Shown here piece after piece: positions 55,253-64,000 of a DNA stretch of 64,000 nucleotides (within the stretch, counting starts at the first letter, position 1; every line of letters begins with the position of its first letter). Position numbers and translations under genes: made by a program. The stretch is taken from assembly GCA_026874595.1 (NCBI GenBank), contig CM049312.1:80682929-80746928 (forward strand). The letters run 5' to 3'. The notes under the pieces are model-generated. The model did not search any database and had not been told where the DNA came from. It worked only from the letters and a program-made list of their open reading frames with translations. Origin of the DNA: Sipunculus nudus (lineage: Eukaryota > Annelida > Sipuncula > Golfingiida > Sipunculidae).

Positions 55253-55303
55253 AAAAATACATCTGAAAAATGGTATAATAATCAAAAAGAGGAGAAGAGA
55301 AAG

Positions 55304-56236
55304 TGTAGCTGATGTGAGCCACACACCAGTCTATGGTAACGTATGCGGTCAGAAAACTTCAGCTTAAAATTGTATTACGTCACTGGACAAAGTAGTTCCC
55401 GGTGGAAGTTCTTATGTTAATATGTTAGATTAATGTCTGTCATGTAATATTTGCGTTGTTTAGTTTAATCCAGCAGGTTAAAGCTTTACATATGTGTTTA
55501 CCTGTAAAGAAGCGTTCCTTTAATAGTTTTGTAACTTTGGTATTACTGCGCAAAAGTGACGGAGCGCCAAGAAGCGAGTATGGCGGAATTGGTAGCTCTT
55601 GGGCAAAAGGCGTTTCTTTTCGAGCCAGTGTGTGGATCTTACTATGATTAACCTGTGTAATTCGAGCTCATAGACAATCCTAGGCGCTATATACGGCAAC
55701 AAGGTGAGGAATCTGATATCTTTACCTGAGAACACTATGTTTTAACTTTTCTGCCGACGTCTTAAGTTTGCCGTTTCACGTTTCATTATTGTCATGAAGT
55801 GCAGTTTGATATGACGTGTTTCATTCGTCCTTTATTGTAAGGTAGAACTGTAGATTTAGTTAAATATCATATATCTGACGTTAGTATGTTATACTTGAGC
55901 CCCATTTGTGTACTTCCACGAGTCGTTCTACTAACGTTTAATGTATTATTCCAACATGCTTTTTTTTTCATATATTAGTTTCATGATTTGTCGCTAGATG
56001 TCAGCACTGTATAGATACTGTGTGCGAATTCGCTCTAGATTTTACTGTGATGTTGAAGATTGAATCTTCAGATACGGACTTTTTAAGTTAATACAGTAAC
56101 TTTTTGTAGTGAACATCTTTGGTTAGAAGTTTTTCTTTGTTTTTATTACAGTATTTCACGGTGTTGTACTGAGCTGATGATGTACTACTACTTCATGCAG
56201 TATGTATTAAAGCCATTGCAACAGCAGTCTATATCA
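55304..56236 (+). repeat. BEL/Pao left LTR
   Basis: Begins TGTAGCTGATG and contains ATTAAA (56207) close to its end. The right limit is uncertain: a CA at 56235-56236 is one candidate; the LTR could extend to 56248. The 63-codon ORF in it (55456-55647), also in the right LTR, shows no family. Confidence 0.8.
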
Positions 56237-56248
56237 GCGTTGTATATA

Positions 56249-56262
56249 TGGTGCCGCGTGGA
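56249..56262 (+). other. Candidate primer-binding site
   Basis: TGGTGCCGCGTGGA lies just after the LTR; TGG plus a GC-rich stem is the form complementary to a tRNA 3' end. Which tRNA is unknown. Confidence 0.5.
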
Positions 56263-56324
56263 TTATAGTGAAAAACTTGCCCCCTTGAGACGCTGATGTA
56301 AGAATTGAACTGGTCAGAAGTCAC

Positions 56325-56715
56325 ATAAAGTGAACTGCAGATGTTGTCACAAGGACAGCATACATTGTGAACTGCAGGTGCTGTCATAAGGATAGCATAC
56401 CTAAAGTGAACTGCAGGTGTTGTCACGAGGACAGCATACACATAATGAACCGCAGATGTTGTCACAAGGACAGCATACATAGTGAACTGCAGGTGCTGTC
56501 ATAAGGATAGTATACCTAAAATGAACTGCAGGTGTTGTCACAAGGACAGCATACACATAATGAACCGCAAATGTTGTCACAAGGACAGCTTACATAGTGA
56601 ACTGCAGGTGCTGTCATAAGGATAGCATACCTAAGGTGAACTGCAGATGTTGTCACAAGGACAACATGTATACATAAAGTGAGCTGCAGGTGTTGTGACA
56701 AGGATAGCATATACA
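56325..56715 (+). repeat. Leader minisatellite 1, 37-42-bp units, about 10 copies
   Basis: Units around GTGAACTGCAG(G/A)TG(C/T)TGTCA and AAGGACAGCATAC(A/C). Three unit types alternate, giving a higher-order period of about 115 bp. It lies in the untranslated leader before gag. Confidence 0.85.
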
Positions 56716-56859
56716 AGGAGCCAATGATGCTGTGTTATAAATGAGTTACATTTACATAAAAGTCTCCTTTAATTCACTTTACAAGTCTGGTAAACAATAA
56801 GCCAGTCACAGTTTATATGTGACCTTTAGTGAGTGACCTGTGGAACTCATTTTACAAAG

Positions 56860-57125
56860 AACTTTTTGATATGATACTGTCTTCACTTGTGCATATTTGT
56901 TGATGCATGCTACTGTGAATATTTGTGATATGATATGATACTGTCTTCATTTGTGCATATTGGTTGATGCATGCTACTGTGAATATTGTTAATACTGTCT
57001 TCATTTATGCATAAGGAGTTGATGCATGCTACTGTGAATATTGTTGATATAATATGATACTGTCTTCACTTATGCATAATAAGTTGATGCATGCTACTGT
57101 ATGATATATGATACCGTCTTCACTT
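56860..57125 (+). repeat. Leader minisatellite 2, about 63-bp units, four copies
   Basis: Units around GATACTGTCTTCACTTGTGC and TTGATGCATGCTACTGTGAA. Located between minisatellite 1 and gag. Confidence 0.85.
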
Positions 57126-57377
57126 GCTGCCAACCACCTTATGACATGCTGAAGGTATTGTTAATGATGATTGCATATTTACATTGCTAAAAGTATTGTG
57201 TATGTATAATAGCTTCACTACTATATGACTGAAATATTATATTTAGTTTATAGCAAGGTTGTGAAATAATACTGCACATGTAGACATATCACTAGATAGT
57301 GTAACAGAATACTGTTCAGTCAGAGTATAGTGGTTCATTTATTGGTTTATAGATATCATTTATTGAATGACGCAAAT

Positions 57378-57779
57378 ATGTCAGAACCGTTAGGTGCAAA
57401 GGTTGTTAATTGCTCATCTGAGGAGCAATCAGACTCTCTTTCCTTGCTGTCTCAACAACCAGAGGTGGACATGACCAAAGAAACAAGTCAGTCAGGGAGG
57501 TCTCGTAAATTAACAGTGAAAGCAAGACAGTTCAAGGAGGATGAACTGTTGAAGAAATTTTGGCGTATTCATAAAAGTCTGAGGTCCAAGATTCAAAACA
57601 CCAGTAAGGAATTGAGCGAGCCCTCACAGGTGGCTGAGATACAGGGTATGATTAATGAAATTCAAAATGTATATCATGAACTGCGAAACACTTGTACTAG
57701 TTCCCCTCCTTTGGATGTGCGCAAGGGGTGGATAGCATTATCTCGGCTGTTAATAAGACTGTTCAATGTGCTCAGTTAG
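57378..57779 (+). CDS. BEL/Pao Gag N-terminus, frame-offset from Pol
   Basis: The ATG at 57378 (MSEPLGAKVVNC) is a better start than the upstream in-frame ATG. Reads DELLKKFWRIHKSLRSKIQN, a coiled-coil-like helix, then stops at 57779. The main Gag-Pol frame overlaps it in the -1 position and has a stop shortly before 57701, so the two are joined by a frame change near the GGGG at 57725-57728. This may be programmed -1 frameshifting, but no canonical slippery heptamer is seen; a one-base indel in the G run is the simpler reading. Confidence 0.7.
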   Translation: MSEPLGAKVVNCSSEEQSDSLSLLSQQPEVDMTKETSQSGRSRKLTVKARQFKEDELLKKFWRIHKSLRSKIQNTSKELSEPSQVAEIQGMINEIQNVYHELRNTCTSSPPLDVRKGWIALSRLLIRLFNVLS

Positions 57780-60700
57780 ATAAAACAGACAAGTGCAGCA
57801 TTAAGTCTGCTGCTTCACTTTCTTCATGCTCTGGCAAATCCTCGAGACCGTCAAGATGTTCAAGGGCATCAAGCACATCTATGAAGATGAAAGAAGCAGC
57901 TGCAAGTGCAGCTGCACTCCGCATCGAGCTACAGGCTAAACAGAAGGAAGCTATACAAGAGGCCGAATTGCGAAAACTTCAACTAGAAGAGGCTAGTCGG
58001 CGTGCACAATCAGACGCGTTAATGGAGCATAAAAGAAGAGAGCTTGAACAACAGAAGCTCGTTAATCAGCTTGAGATGGAAGAAGCAAAGCTTAAGATTT
58101 ATCAGGAGAAATCGCCAGTGAATTCATTGTTAAATGTTGAAACAAGTCGCACTGTCTTTGTGGAAAGAGATGAAAGCAACACACCAGGTCTGTGCAGTGA
58201 AGAGGACTTTAAGATTCATGATGCAACTAATGCTCCTGTTACTCGTGAGACTCAAGAGTGCAAACGAGACAAAGAAACACCGGGAGTAACTGTTTTACCT
58301 TCAGGGGACTACTTTTCTGCAATTAACTCTGCCATGGCAGCTGCGGCTGCTATCAGTCGTCTTCCAGCACCTGAACCAACCGTATTTACTGGGGACCCCC
58401 TAACCTTCCCAGATTGGGAGGCGTCATTTTTAATGCTGGTAGAGAGTAAGTGTATTCCCCCACAAGAAAGGATACATTATCTTAAGCGGTACTTGGGTGG
58501 ACCTGCAAGGGAAGCTGTCAATGGATTCTTTCTTTTAAAGTCAGCAGACGCTTATGAAAGGGCCAAGGAGGTGCTGAGAAACCGGTATGGCAACTCGTTC
58601 GCTATCGCCGAGGCATTTAGGAACAAGTTGGAGTCATGGCCGCCCATAAATGGAAGGGACAACAAGGGCCTTCAGAGATTTTCAGACTTTCTGCTTCAGT
58701 GTGAAGTAGCTATAACCGCAATTGACAGTCTGAATACTCTTAATGATGCCAGAGAAAACAGAAAACTACTAAAAAAACTACCCGATTGGATTGTAGTTAG
58801 ATGGAGTCGCATTGTGTCTCAAACCAAGAAAACTGAAGGCTGTTATCCTTCTTTTAGTGAATTTGCTGCTTTTATTGCAAATGAAGCAGAAATTGCAACT
58901 GATCCTATCACGTCGCTAGGTGCTTTAAGGGCACATCCGAAAGAGAAAGAGGTGACCTCGGGAACGATTAGACAAAAACAAGGTGCGAGGACACTCACAA
59001 CAGGACTTACCAAGGAAAGGGATAAGAATGCAAAACAGTCCTGCCTATTTTGTCATAAGGACAATCATATGATCCAAAATTGCAGGAGCTTGTCGTCTAA
59101 ACCATTACCCGAAAGACATGAATATGTAAAGAAAAAGGGACTTTGTTATGGTTGCCTCAATCAAGGACATCTGTCGAAAAATTGTCCGCAAAGATCCACA
59201 TGTAAGCTTTGTAGTAAAAGACACCCCACTTCTCTACATGTTGATCAGAAGGAAACGGGTGTTAGTAAAGGTAGTGGTGCTTCCAAAGCCATTAAGCAGC
59301 AAGTGTCTTCTTCTGATGATCATCAGGAAATCATTGTAGACTGTCATCAAAGCAAGGATGCTGTGTGCCGTAAGATTTCTGGGACTCAAGTCGGTCAGAG
59401 TGCGTCAATGGTGGTTCCAGTGTGGGTATCCAGCAAGGATCATCCTAATGAAGAATATTTAGTTTACGCACTACTTGACACCCAGTCAGATACTTCATTT
59501 ATTCTGGATCATACCAGTGAAAGGCTGAATGCTCATTCAGACCCAGTTCAACTAAAGCTAACTACAATGACCACCAGGGACCGTGTGGTGTCCTGTAGGA
59601 AATTTAAGAACTTACAAGTACGTGGATTCGACTCCAACAAGATAATTGATCTACCCATAGTCTACACTAGAGAATTTATTCCAGTAGACCAATCTCATAT
59701 TCCCACACCAGACATGGCCAGAGCTTGGCCTCATTTGAAAGGCATTGCACATAGAATACCTTCATTTCAGGACTGCGAGGTTGGATTGCTGCTAGGCTAC
59801 AACTGTCCACAGGCTTTAGCCCCTCTAAATTGTTTGATAGGTGACGGAAACCAACCCTTTGCAGTGGAAACTGAACTCGGATGGAGTTTAGTTGGCAACA
59901 TGGGAGAGATTGAAGATTCTGGAGATGCTATTGGAACTACCCATAAGGTGATCACAAAACAGGTGCCGACCAGTTTTTGTATATGTCAGAGTGATCAAAA
60001 CGTATCAACTGAAGCTCGGCATGCTCACTGCGAAGTTCATTTTGTGTGTAAGACTGCAATAAGAGAGAAATGTGCAGCCCCCCATGACATTAGTAGAATA
60101 CTGGAATCTGATTTTTCGGAGAGGAAAGAGGGGAACACTATCATGTCTCAAGATGATCTGCGGTTCCTTAAGATACTCGGGGAAGGCATCAGTCAGCAAA
60201 GGGATGGTCACTACACTATGCCACTACCATTCAGAAATGGCAGTCCTAACTTACCCAACAATAAGGTGATGGCAATTCGGCGTTTAGATCTTCTCAAAAG
60301 GAGATTTAAGAATGATCCTAAATATTTTGAAGACTACAAGAACTTTGTGGAAGGGATGATTCAGCGTGATGAGGTGGAGGAAGTCCCACAGGAGGATCTT
60401 CAAACTGAATCAGTTTGGTTCATACCACACCACGCAGTTTTTCACCCCAAAAAGCCTGGCAAGATGAGAGTTGTTTATGATTGTAGTGCTAGGTACAAGG
60501 GAATCAGCTTAAATGACCACCTGCTCCAAGGACCTGAGTTGACCAATATTCTGATTGGCGTACTTTGCAGATTTCGCCAAGGACCGATCGCAGTAATGAG
60601 CGATATAGAGAAGATGTTCTACCAGTTTAGAGTAGACTTAAAACACAGAGATTATCTTCGATTTTTGTGGTGGCACAATAGCAACATTGACGCTGAACCC

Positions 60701-63460
60701 AAAGAATATCGTTTGAAAGTCCACCTTTTTGGCGCGGCTTCGTCTCCTGGATGTGCCAATTTCGGTCTTAAGAGACTTGCCAGTGATTACAAGGAAAGAC
60801 ATGGTATGGATGCAGCAAGATTTGTTGAACGAAACTTTTATGTTGATGATGGACTGAAAAGTGTGGAAACTGAAACTGACGCGATTACTTTGATAAAGAA
60901 CACTCGCGCTTTGTGTTCAGAGGGAAAGTTACGTCTTCATAAGTTCATTTGTAACAGCCGTAAAGTTATGGAGACCATTCCCCAGTCCGAACGTGCTGAA
61001 GAGATCAAGGATTTGAATCTTGCGTTTGATGAATTGCCCATAGAACGTGTTCTCGGTATTGAATGGTGCATTGAATCAGATGAATTCCAGTTTAGACTCG
61101 TTTTGAAGGATCAACCACTAACACGTCGCGGTATTCTGTCGACCATAGGGTCCATATATGATCCGCTTGGACTCCTTGCACCCTTCACTCTCAAAGGAAA
61201 ACAGATCCTGCAGACATTGTGCAGGAATGGAACTGATTGGGATGAACCAGTACCGGATGAATTGTGTCAGAGTTGGAAGCATTGGACAGCTGAATTGCCA
61301 GAATTAGCAAAGTTAAAGATACCTAGGTGTTTTAAGCCAAGGCAATTTGAAAATGTTAAGCATGTACAACTGCATCATTTCTCTGATGCTAGCCTAAAGG
61401 GCTACGGACAGTGCACATATATACGCCTTGTGGATGACAAGGGTCAAATACACTGTTCCTTGGTGGTTGGGAAAGCAAGAGTGACACCGCTACGATCTAT
61501 CACAGTACCACGACTAGAACTGCAAGCAGCGGTAGTCTCTGTTAGGATAAGTAAAATGCTGAGACAGGAACTTGACTACAGCGACATTGAGGAATTTTTC
61601 TGGACGGATTCCAAGGTTGTTTTAGGATATATCGGAAATGATTCGCGCCGGTTTCACATCTTTGTTTCCAACCGTGTGCAACAAATCAGGGATGTTAGTG
61701 ATCCCAAACATTGGAGATATGTTTTATCCGAAGAAAATCCTGCGGATCATGCTTCACGAGGGCTAAGTGCAGTTGAATTAAGCGAGTCCAATTGGTTCAA
61801 AGGACCACAATTCTTGTGGGAGGATACAATCCGTCCCGCTGATCCTGTTGTATATGACATTGACCTGAATGACCCGGAGGTCAAGAAATCACATGTACAT
61901 GCAATAACATCTGAACCAGCCTCGTCAATGTTAGACCGTTTTGGGAAATTTTCTTCTTGGACATCACTCACAAGAGCTGTTGTGATATTACAAAGGTTCA
62001 TCAGAAGGAGAAAGTCATGTAATCTTTCTCCGAGTAGAGTTATAGAAGATCAGAAGCTGGCTGAATGTACAGTTATAAAGACCTTGCAACATGAAGCATT
62101 CGCGGATGAGATAAGATCTCTGAAATCTGGTGCAAAGAACAGAGAACCAAGGATAAATCGTAAGAGCATCCTTCATAAGCTGAACCCATTTCTTGATGAA
62201 TATGGAATATTACGAGTGGGAGGAAGGCTGAGAGCATCCTCTTTATGCCAGAACATTAAGTACCCTGTGATCTTACCTAAGAAAACTGTTATTACAGACT
62301 TGATTATCAAACATCATCATGAGTTGACTGCTCACCAAGGACGAGGTATGACCGTGAGCGCCTTAAGATCCAGAGGCTATTGGATTATTGGTTGTAGTTC
62401 TGCGGTGTCCTCGTGTATTTTCAAATGTGTTCAATGTAGAAGGCTAAGAGGTCAAGCTCATGGTCAACAAATGGCTGATTTGCCCAAGGAAAGACTTGAA
62501 CCATCGCCGCCATTCACGTATTGCGGAATAGATTGCTTTGGTCCGTTTTATGTTCGTGAGGGACGCAAAGAAATCAAACGATACGGACTCCTAGTGACAT
62601 GTATGACGTCAAGAGCTGTGCATTTAGAACTGCTGAATGACATGTCTACAGATTCATTCATTAATAGTCTTAGGTGTCTGATTGCGTTGAGAGGCCCGGT
62701 GAGACAGATCAGATGTGATCAAGGTACAAACTTCGTGGGCGCCAACAACGAGCTCAAGCAAGCGTTCCAAGAGATCAATGAGAAAGAACTCTCAGCTCGA
62801 TTGTTAGCGTATGAGTGTGATTTTGTCTTTAACGCGCCTTCATCCAGCCATATGGGAGGGGTATGGGAGCGCCAGATCCGGACTGTTCGAGCCATCCTGA
62901 CAAACATTCTTGTTCAGTCTGGCACCCAACTCGACACGTCATCGTTGAGGACGTTCTTATATGAAACGATGGCAATAGTAAATAGCCGACCCCTCACCAC
63001 AGCAAATCTTTACGATCCATGTGCTCCAGCTCCACTTACACCAAACCATTTATTGACAATGAAGACCAGCATTGCGATGCCACCCCCAGGAAACTTTCCA
63101 AAGGAAGACCTCTATGCACAGAAAAGATGGAGGAGAATACAGTACTTGGCAAATGAGTTTTGGTCAAGATGGCGTAAGGAATACTTGCTAAACTTACAAG
63201 TAAGGCAGAAATGGAATAACAAGCGGAGGAACCTTCGTGTTGGGGATATTGTCACTTTGAGAGAGGATGAGCTTCCTAGGGGTCAGTGGAAACTAGCCAA
63301 GGTGGTTGAGACTTTTCCTGAGAAAGATGACTTGGTTAGGAAAGTTAAGATCCTCGTCGGAGACTCGGCTTTGGATAAATATGGTAAAAGACTTAGTAAG
63401 GTTTCTTTTTTAGTAAGGCCTGTTCACAAACTTACACTGCTACTTGAACATAATGGTTAA
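57728..63460 (+). CDS. BEL/Pao Gag-Pol polyprotein
   Basis: 1,910 codons, open. The N-terminal part has a coiled coil (AAALRIELQAKQKEAIQEAE), then a DUF1759-type capsid region (EPTVFTGDPLTFPDWEASFL). Two zinc knuckles follow: CLFCHKDNHMIQNC (about residue 438) and CYGCLNQGHLSKNC. The protease has ALLDTQSDTSFI at about residue 583, an unusual form (usual DTGS or DEGS). RT: VVYDCSARYKGISLNDHLLQ, SDIEKMFYQFRV and YVDD at about residue 1038. RNase H begins near HHFSDASLKGYGQC. Integrase: H-x-TAHQGRG zinc part (about 1528), CGIDCFGPF, RCDQGTNFVG (about 1663), GVWERQIRT (about 1714), then a DUF5641-type C-terminus (WRRIQYLANEFWSRWRKEYL). The first GTG is not a true start. Confidence 0.95.
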   Translation: MDSIISAVNKTVQCAQLDKTDKCSIKSAASLSSCSGKSSRPSRCSRASSTSMKMKEAAASAAALRIELQAKQKEAIQEAELRKLQLEEASRRAQSDALMEHKRRELEQQKLVNQLEMEEAKLKIYQEKSPVNSLLNVETSRTVFVERDESNTPGLCSEEDFKIHDATNAPVTRETQECKRDKETPGVTVLPSGDYFSAINSAMAAAAAISRLPAPEPTVFTGDPLTFPDWEASFLMLVESKCIPPQERIHYLKRYLGGPAREAVNGFFLLKSADAYERAKEVLRNRYGNSFAIAEAFRNKLESWPPINGRDNKGLQRFSDFLLQCEVAITAIDSLNTLNDARENRKLLKKLPDWIVVRWSRIVSQTKKTEGCYPSFSEFAAFIANEAEIATDPITSLGALRAHPKEKEVTSGTIRQKQGARTLTTGLTKERDKNAKQSCLFCHKDNHMIQNCRSLSSKPLPERHEYVKKKGLCYGCLNQGHLSKNCPQRSTCKLCSKRHPTSLHVDQKETGVSKGSGASKAIKQQVSSSDDHQEIIVDCHQSKDAVCRKISGTQVGQSASMVVPVWVSSKDHPNEEYLVYALLDTQSDTSFILDHTSERLNAHSDPVQLKLTTMTTRDRVVSCRKFKNLQVRGFDSNKIIDLPIVYTREFIPVDQSHIPTPDMARAWPHLKGIAHRIPSFQDCEVGLLLGYNCPQALAPLNCLIGDGNQPFAVETELGWSLVGNMGEIEDSGDAIGTTHKVITKQVPTSFCICQSDQNVSTEARHAHCEVHFVCKTAIREKCAAPHDISRILESDFSERKEGNTIMSQDDLRFLKILGEGISQQRDGHYTMPLPFRNGSPNLPNNKVMAIRRLDLLKRRFKNDPKYFEDYKNFVEGMIQRDEVEEVPQEDLQTESVWFIPHHAVFHPKKPGKMRVVYDCSARYKGISLNDHLLQGPELTNILIGVLCRFRQGPIAVMSDIEKMFYQFRVDLKHRDYLRFLWWHNSNIDAEPKEYRLKVHLFGAASSPGCANFGLKRLASDYKERHGMDAARFVERNFYVDDGLKSVETETDAITLIKNTRALCSEGKLRLHKFICNSRKVMETIPQSERAEEIKDLNLAFDELPIERVLGIEWCIESDEFQFRLVLKDQPLTRRGILSTIGSIYDPLGLLAPFTLKGKQILQTLCRNGTDWDEPVPDELCQSWKHWTAELPELAKLKIPRCFKPRQFENVKHVQLHHFSDASLKGYGQCTYIRLVDDKGQIHCSLVVGKARVTPLRSITVPRLELQAAVVSVRISKMLRQELDYSDIEEFFWTDSKVVLGYIGNDSRRFHIFVSNRVQQIRDVSDPKHWRYVLSEENPADHASRGLSAVELSESNWFKGPQFLWEDTIRPADPVVYDIDLNDPEVKKSHVHAITSEPASSMLDRFGKFSSWTSLTRAVVILQRFIRRRKSCNLSPSRVIEDQKLAECTVIKTLQHEAFADEIRSLKSGAKNREPRINRKSILHKLNPFLDEYGILRVGGRLRASSLCQNIKYPVILPKKTVITDLIIKHHHELTAHQGRGMTVSALRSRGYWIIGCSSAVSSCIFKCVQCRRLRGQAHGQQMADLPKERLEPSPPFTYCGIDCFGPFYVREGRKEIKRYGLLVTCMTSRAVHLELLNDMSTDSFINSLRCLIALRGPVRQIRCDQGTNFVGANNELKQAFQEINEKELSARLLAYECDFVFNAPSSSHMGGVWERQIRTVRAILTNILVQSGTQLDTSSLRTFLYETMAIVNSRPLTTANLYDPCAPAPLTPNHLLTMKTSIAMPPPGNFPKEDLYAQKRWRRIQYLANEFWSRWRKEYLLNLQVRQKWNNKRRNLRVGDIVTLREDELPRGQWKLAKVVETFPEKDDLVRKVKILVGDSALDKYGKRLSKVSFLVRPVHKLTLLLEHNG

Positions 63461-63588
63461 TTATTTTCAGGATTGTTCATTTTGTTGAATTGGTAAAATG
63501 TATTGTTAGGTCAAATGTGATCTTCAGGTCAGGTAGAGGTCGTTTAATGGTAATTAAGTATATGATTATTGAAATCCAAGTGTGATTT

Positions 63589-63598
63589 CTGGGGGGAG
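63589..63598 (+). other. Polypurine tract
   Basis: A G-rich stretch (TGGGGGGAG) immediately before the right LTR; it primes plus-strand synthesis. Confidence 0.8.
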
Positions 63599-64000
63599 TG
63601 TAGCTGATGTGAGCCACACACCAGTCTATGGTAACGTATGCGGTCAGAAAACTTCAGCTTAAAATTGTATTACGTCACTGGACAAAGTAGTTCCCGGTGG
63701 AAGTTCTTATGTTAATATGTTAGATTAATGTCTGTCATGTAATATTTGCGTTGTTTAGTTTAATCCAGCAGGTTAAAGCTTTACATATGTGTTTACCTGT
63801 AAAGAAGCGTTCCTTTAATAGTTTTGTAACTTTGGTATTACTGCGCAAAAGTGACGGAGCGCCAAGAAGCGAGTATGGCGGAATTGGTAGCTCTTGGGCA
63901 AAAGGCGTTTCTTTTCGAGCCAGTGTGTGGATCTTACTATGATTAACCTGTGTAATTCGAGCTCATAGACAATCCTAGGCGCTATATACGGCAACAAGGT
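63599..64000 (+). repeat. BEL/Pao right LTR, cut by window end
   Basis: 402 bases, equal in length register (offset 8,295) to 55304-55705, with no difference seen. Confidence 0.9.

Larger units (their letters stand above)
52209..55303 (+). mobile_element. Helitron relic, plus strand, cut by the BEL/Pao element
   Basis: In order: a K/R/Q-rich segment (52209-52565), a DUF6570-like zinc-finger region (52537-52761, 52770-53204), the block ahead of Rep (53222-53761), decayed Rep (53762-54530), then linker blocks (54536-55252). The BEL/Pao LTR begins at 55304 and the helicase part is missing beyond it. Many stops and frame changes. It is an independent copy of the element on the minus strand at 31585-35535. 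Confidence 0.85.
55304..64000 (+). mobile_element. BEL/Pao LTR retrotransposon, continues past the window
   Basis: Left LTR at 55304 to about 56236, then a primer-binding-like site, a repeat-rich leader, a gag ORF start (57378), a long Gag-Pol frame (57728-63460), a polypurine tract (63589-63598) and the start of the right LTR at 63599, running off the window. The two LTRs look identical wherever they can be compared (55304-55705 against 63599-64000). Domain order protease, RT, RNase H, integrase with a DUF1759 capsid-like part is that of the Bel-Pao group. The element lies within a Helitron relic. Confidence 0.95.

Noticed and set aside
55456-55647. 63-codon ORF inside both BEL/Pao LTRs
   Set aside because: Present twice only because the LTR is duplicated; no motif and no similarity to a known LTR-encoded protein.

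Overview
This is animal nuclear DNA, AT-rich and full of interspersed and tandem repeats. The transposon mix (an L1/Tx1-type LINE, BEL/Pao, DIRS-like, Helitron, CACTA-like, hAT, pogo and Mutator-like elements, plus dispersed elements ending in CAGCTGAG...TGACCCATGGGTCCCTTGTT) fits a marine invertebrate, perhaps a mollusc; that assignment is inference. Splice sites, poly(A) tails and microsatellites rule out a prokaryote. I see no confidently intact host gene: almost everything coding is a mobile element or a decayed gene piece.

Layout. 1-4.3 kb: decayed minus-strand pieces of a PHD-finger/OTU-like protein and a transposase tail. 4994-9033: a 4.0-kb DNA transposon with CACTG-type inverted ends and CACTA-style subterminal repeats, carrying a minus-strand five-exon gene fragment that resembles the SAMD3-like family. 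9.1-13.6 kb: a TatD-like relic, a CR1-like LINE tail, a pogo/Tigger tail and a second piece of the SAMD3-like family. 15.8-23.3 kb: non-autonomous elements with internal tandem units (about 330 bp x5 at 18.3-19.8 kb) and a hAT relic. 23403-29662: a full-length L1/Tx1-type LINE with two open reading frames, a poly(A) tail and a 17-bp target-site duplication. 31.6-35.5 kb: a minus-strand Helitron relic. 35.5-39.7 kb: tandem arrays with a 278-bp period. 39.9-40.6 kb: a coding-looking relic I do not recognise. 42.4-48.1 kb: a minus-strand DIRS-like tyrosine-recombinase retroelement with a hairpin-forming minisatellite and an SGNH-hydrolase fragment. 48.7-50.8 kb: a minus-strand Mutator-like transposase gene with one intron and one in-frame stop. 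51.8-52.2 kb: a 60-bp minisatellite. 52.2-55.3 kb: a plus-strand Helitron relic cut by a BEL/Pao retrotransposon (55304 to beyond 64000) whose two LTRs look identical over the visible overlap.

The window reads as a nest of insertions of different ages. The youngest are the BEL/Pao element (matching LTRs) and the LINE (clean duplication, open ORFs); the Helitrons, DIRS-like element, hAT, CR1-like and OTU pieces are old and frameshifted. The most unusual item is the CACTA-like element carrying a spliced gene fragment that begins at an intron acceptor, as expected of gene capture. All assignments come from reading translated frames and motifs by eye; no database search was run.
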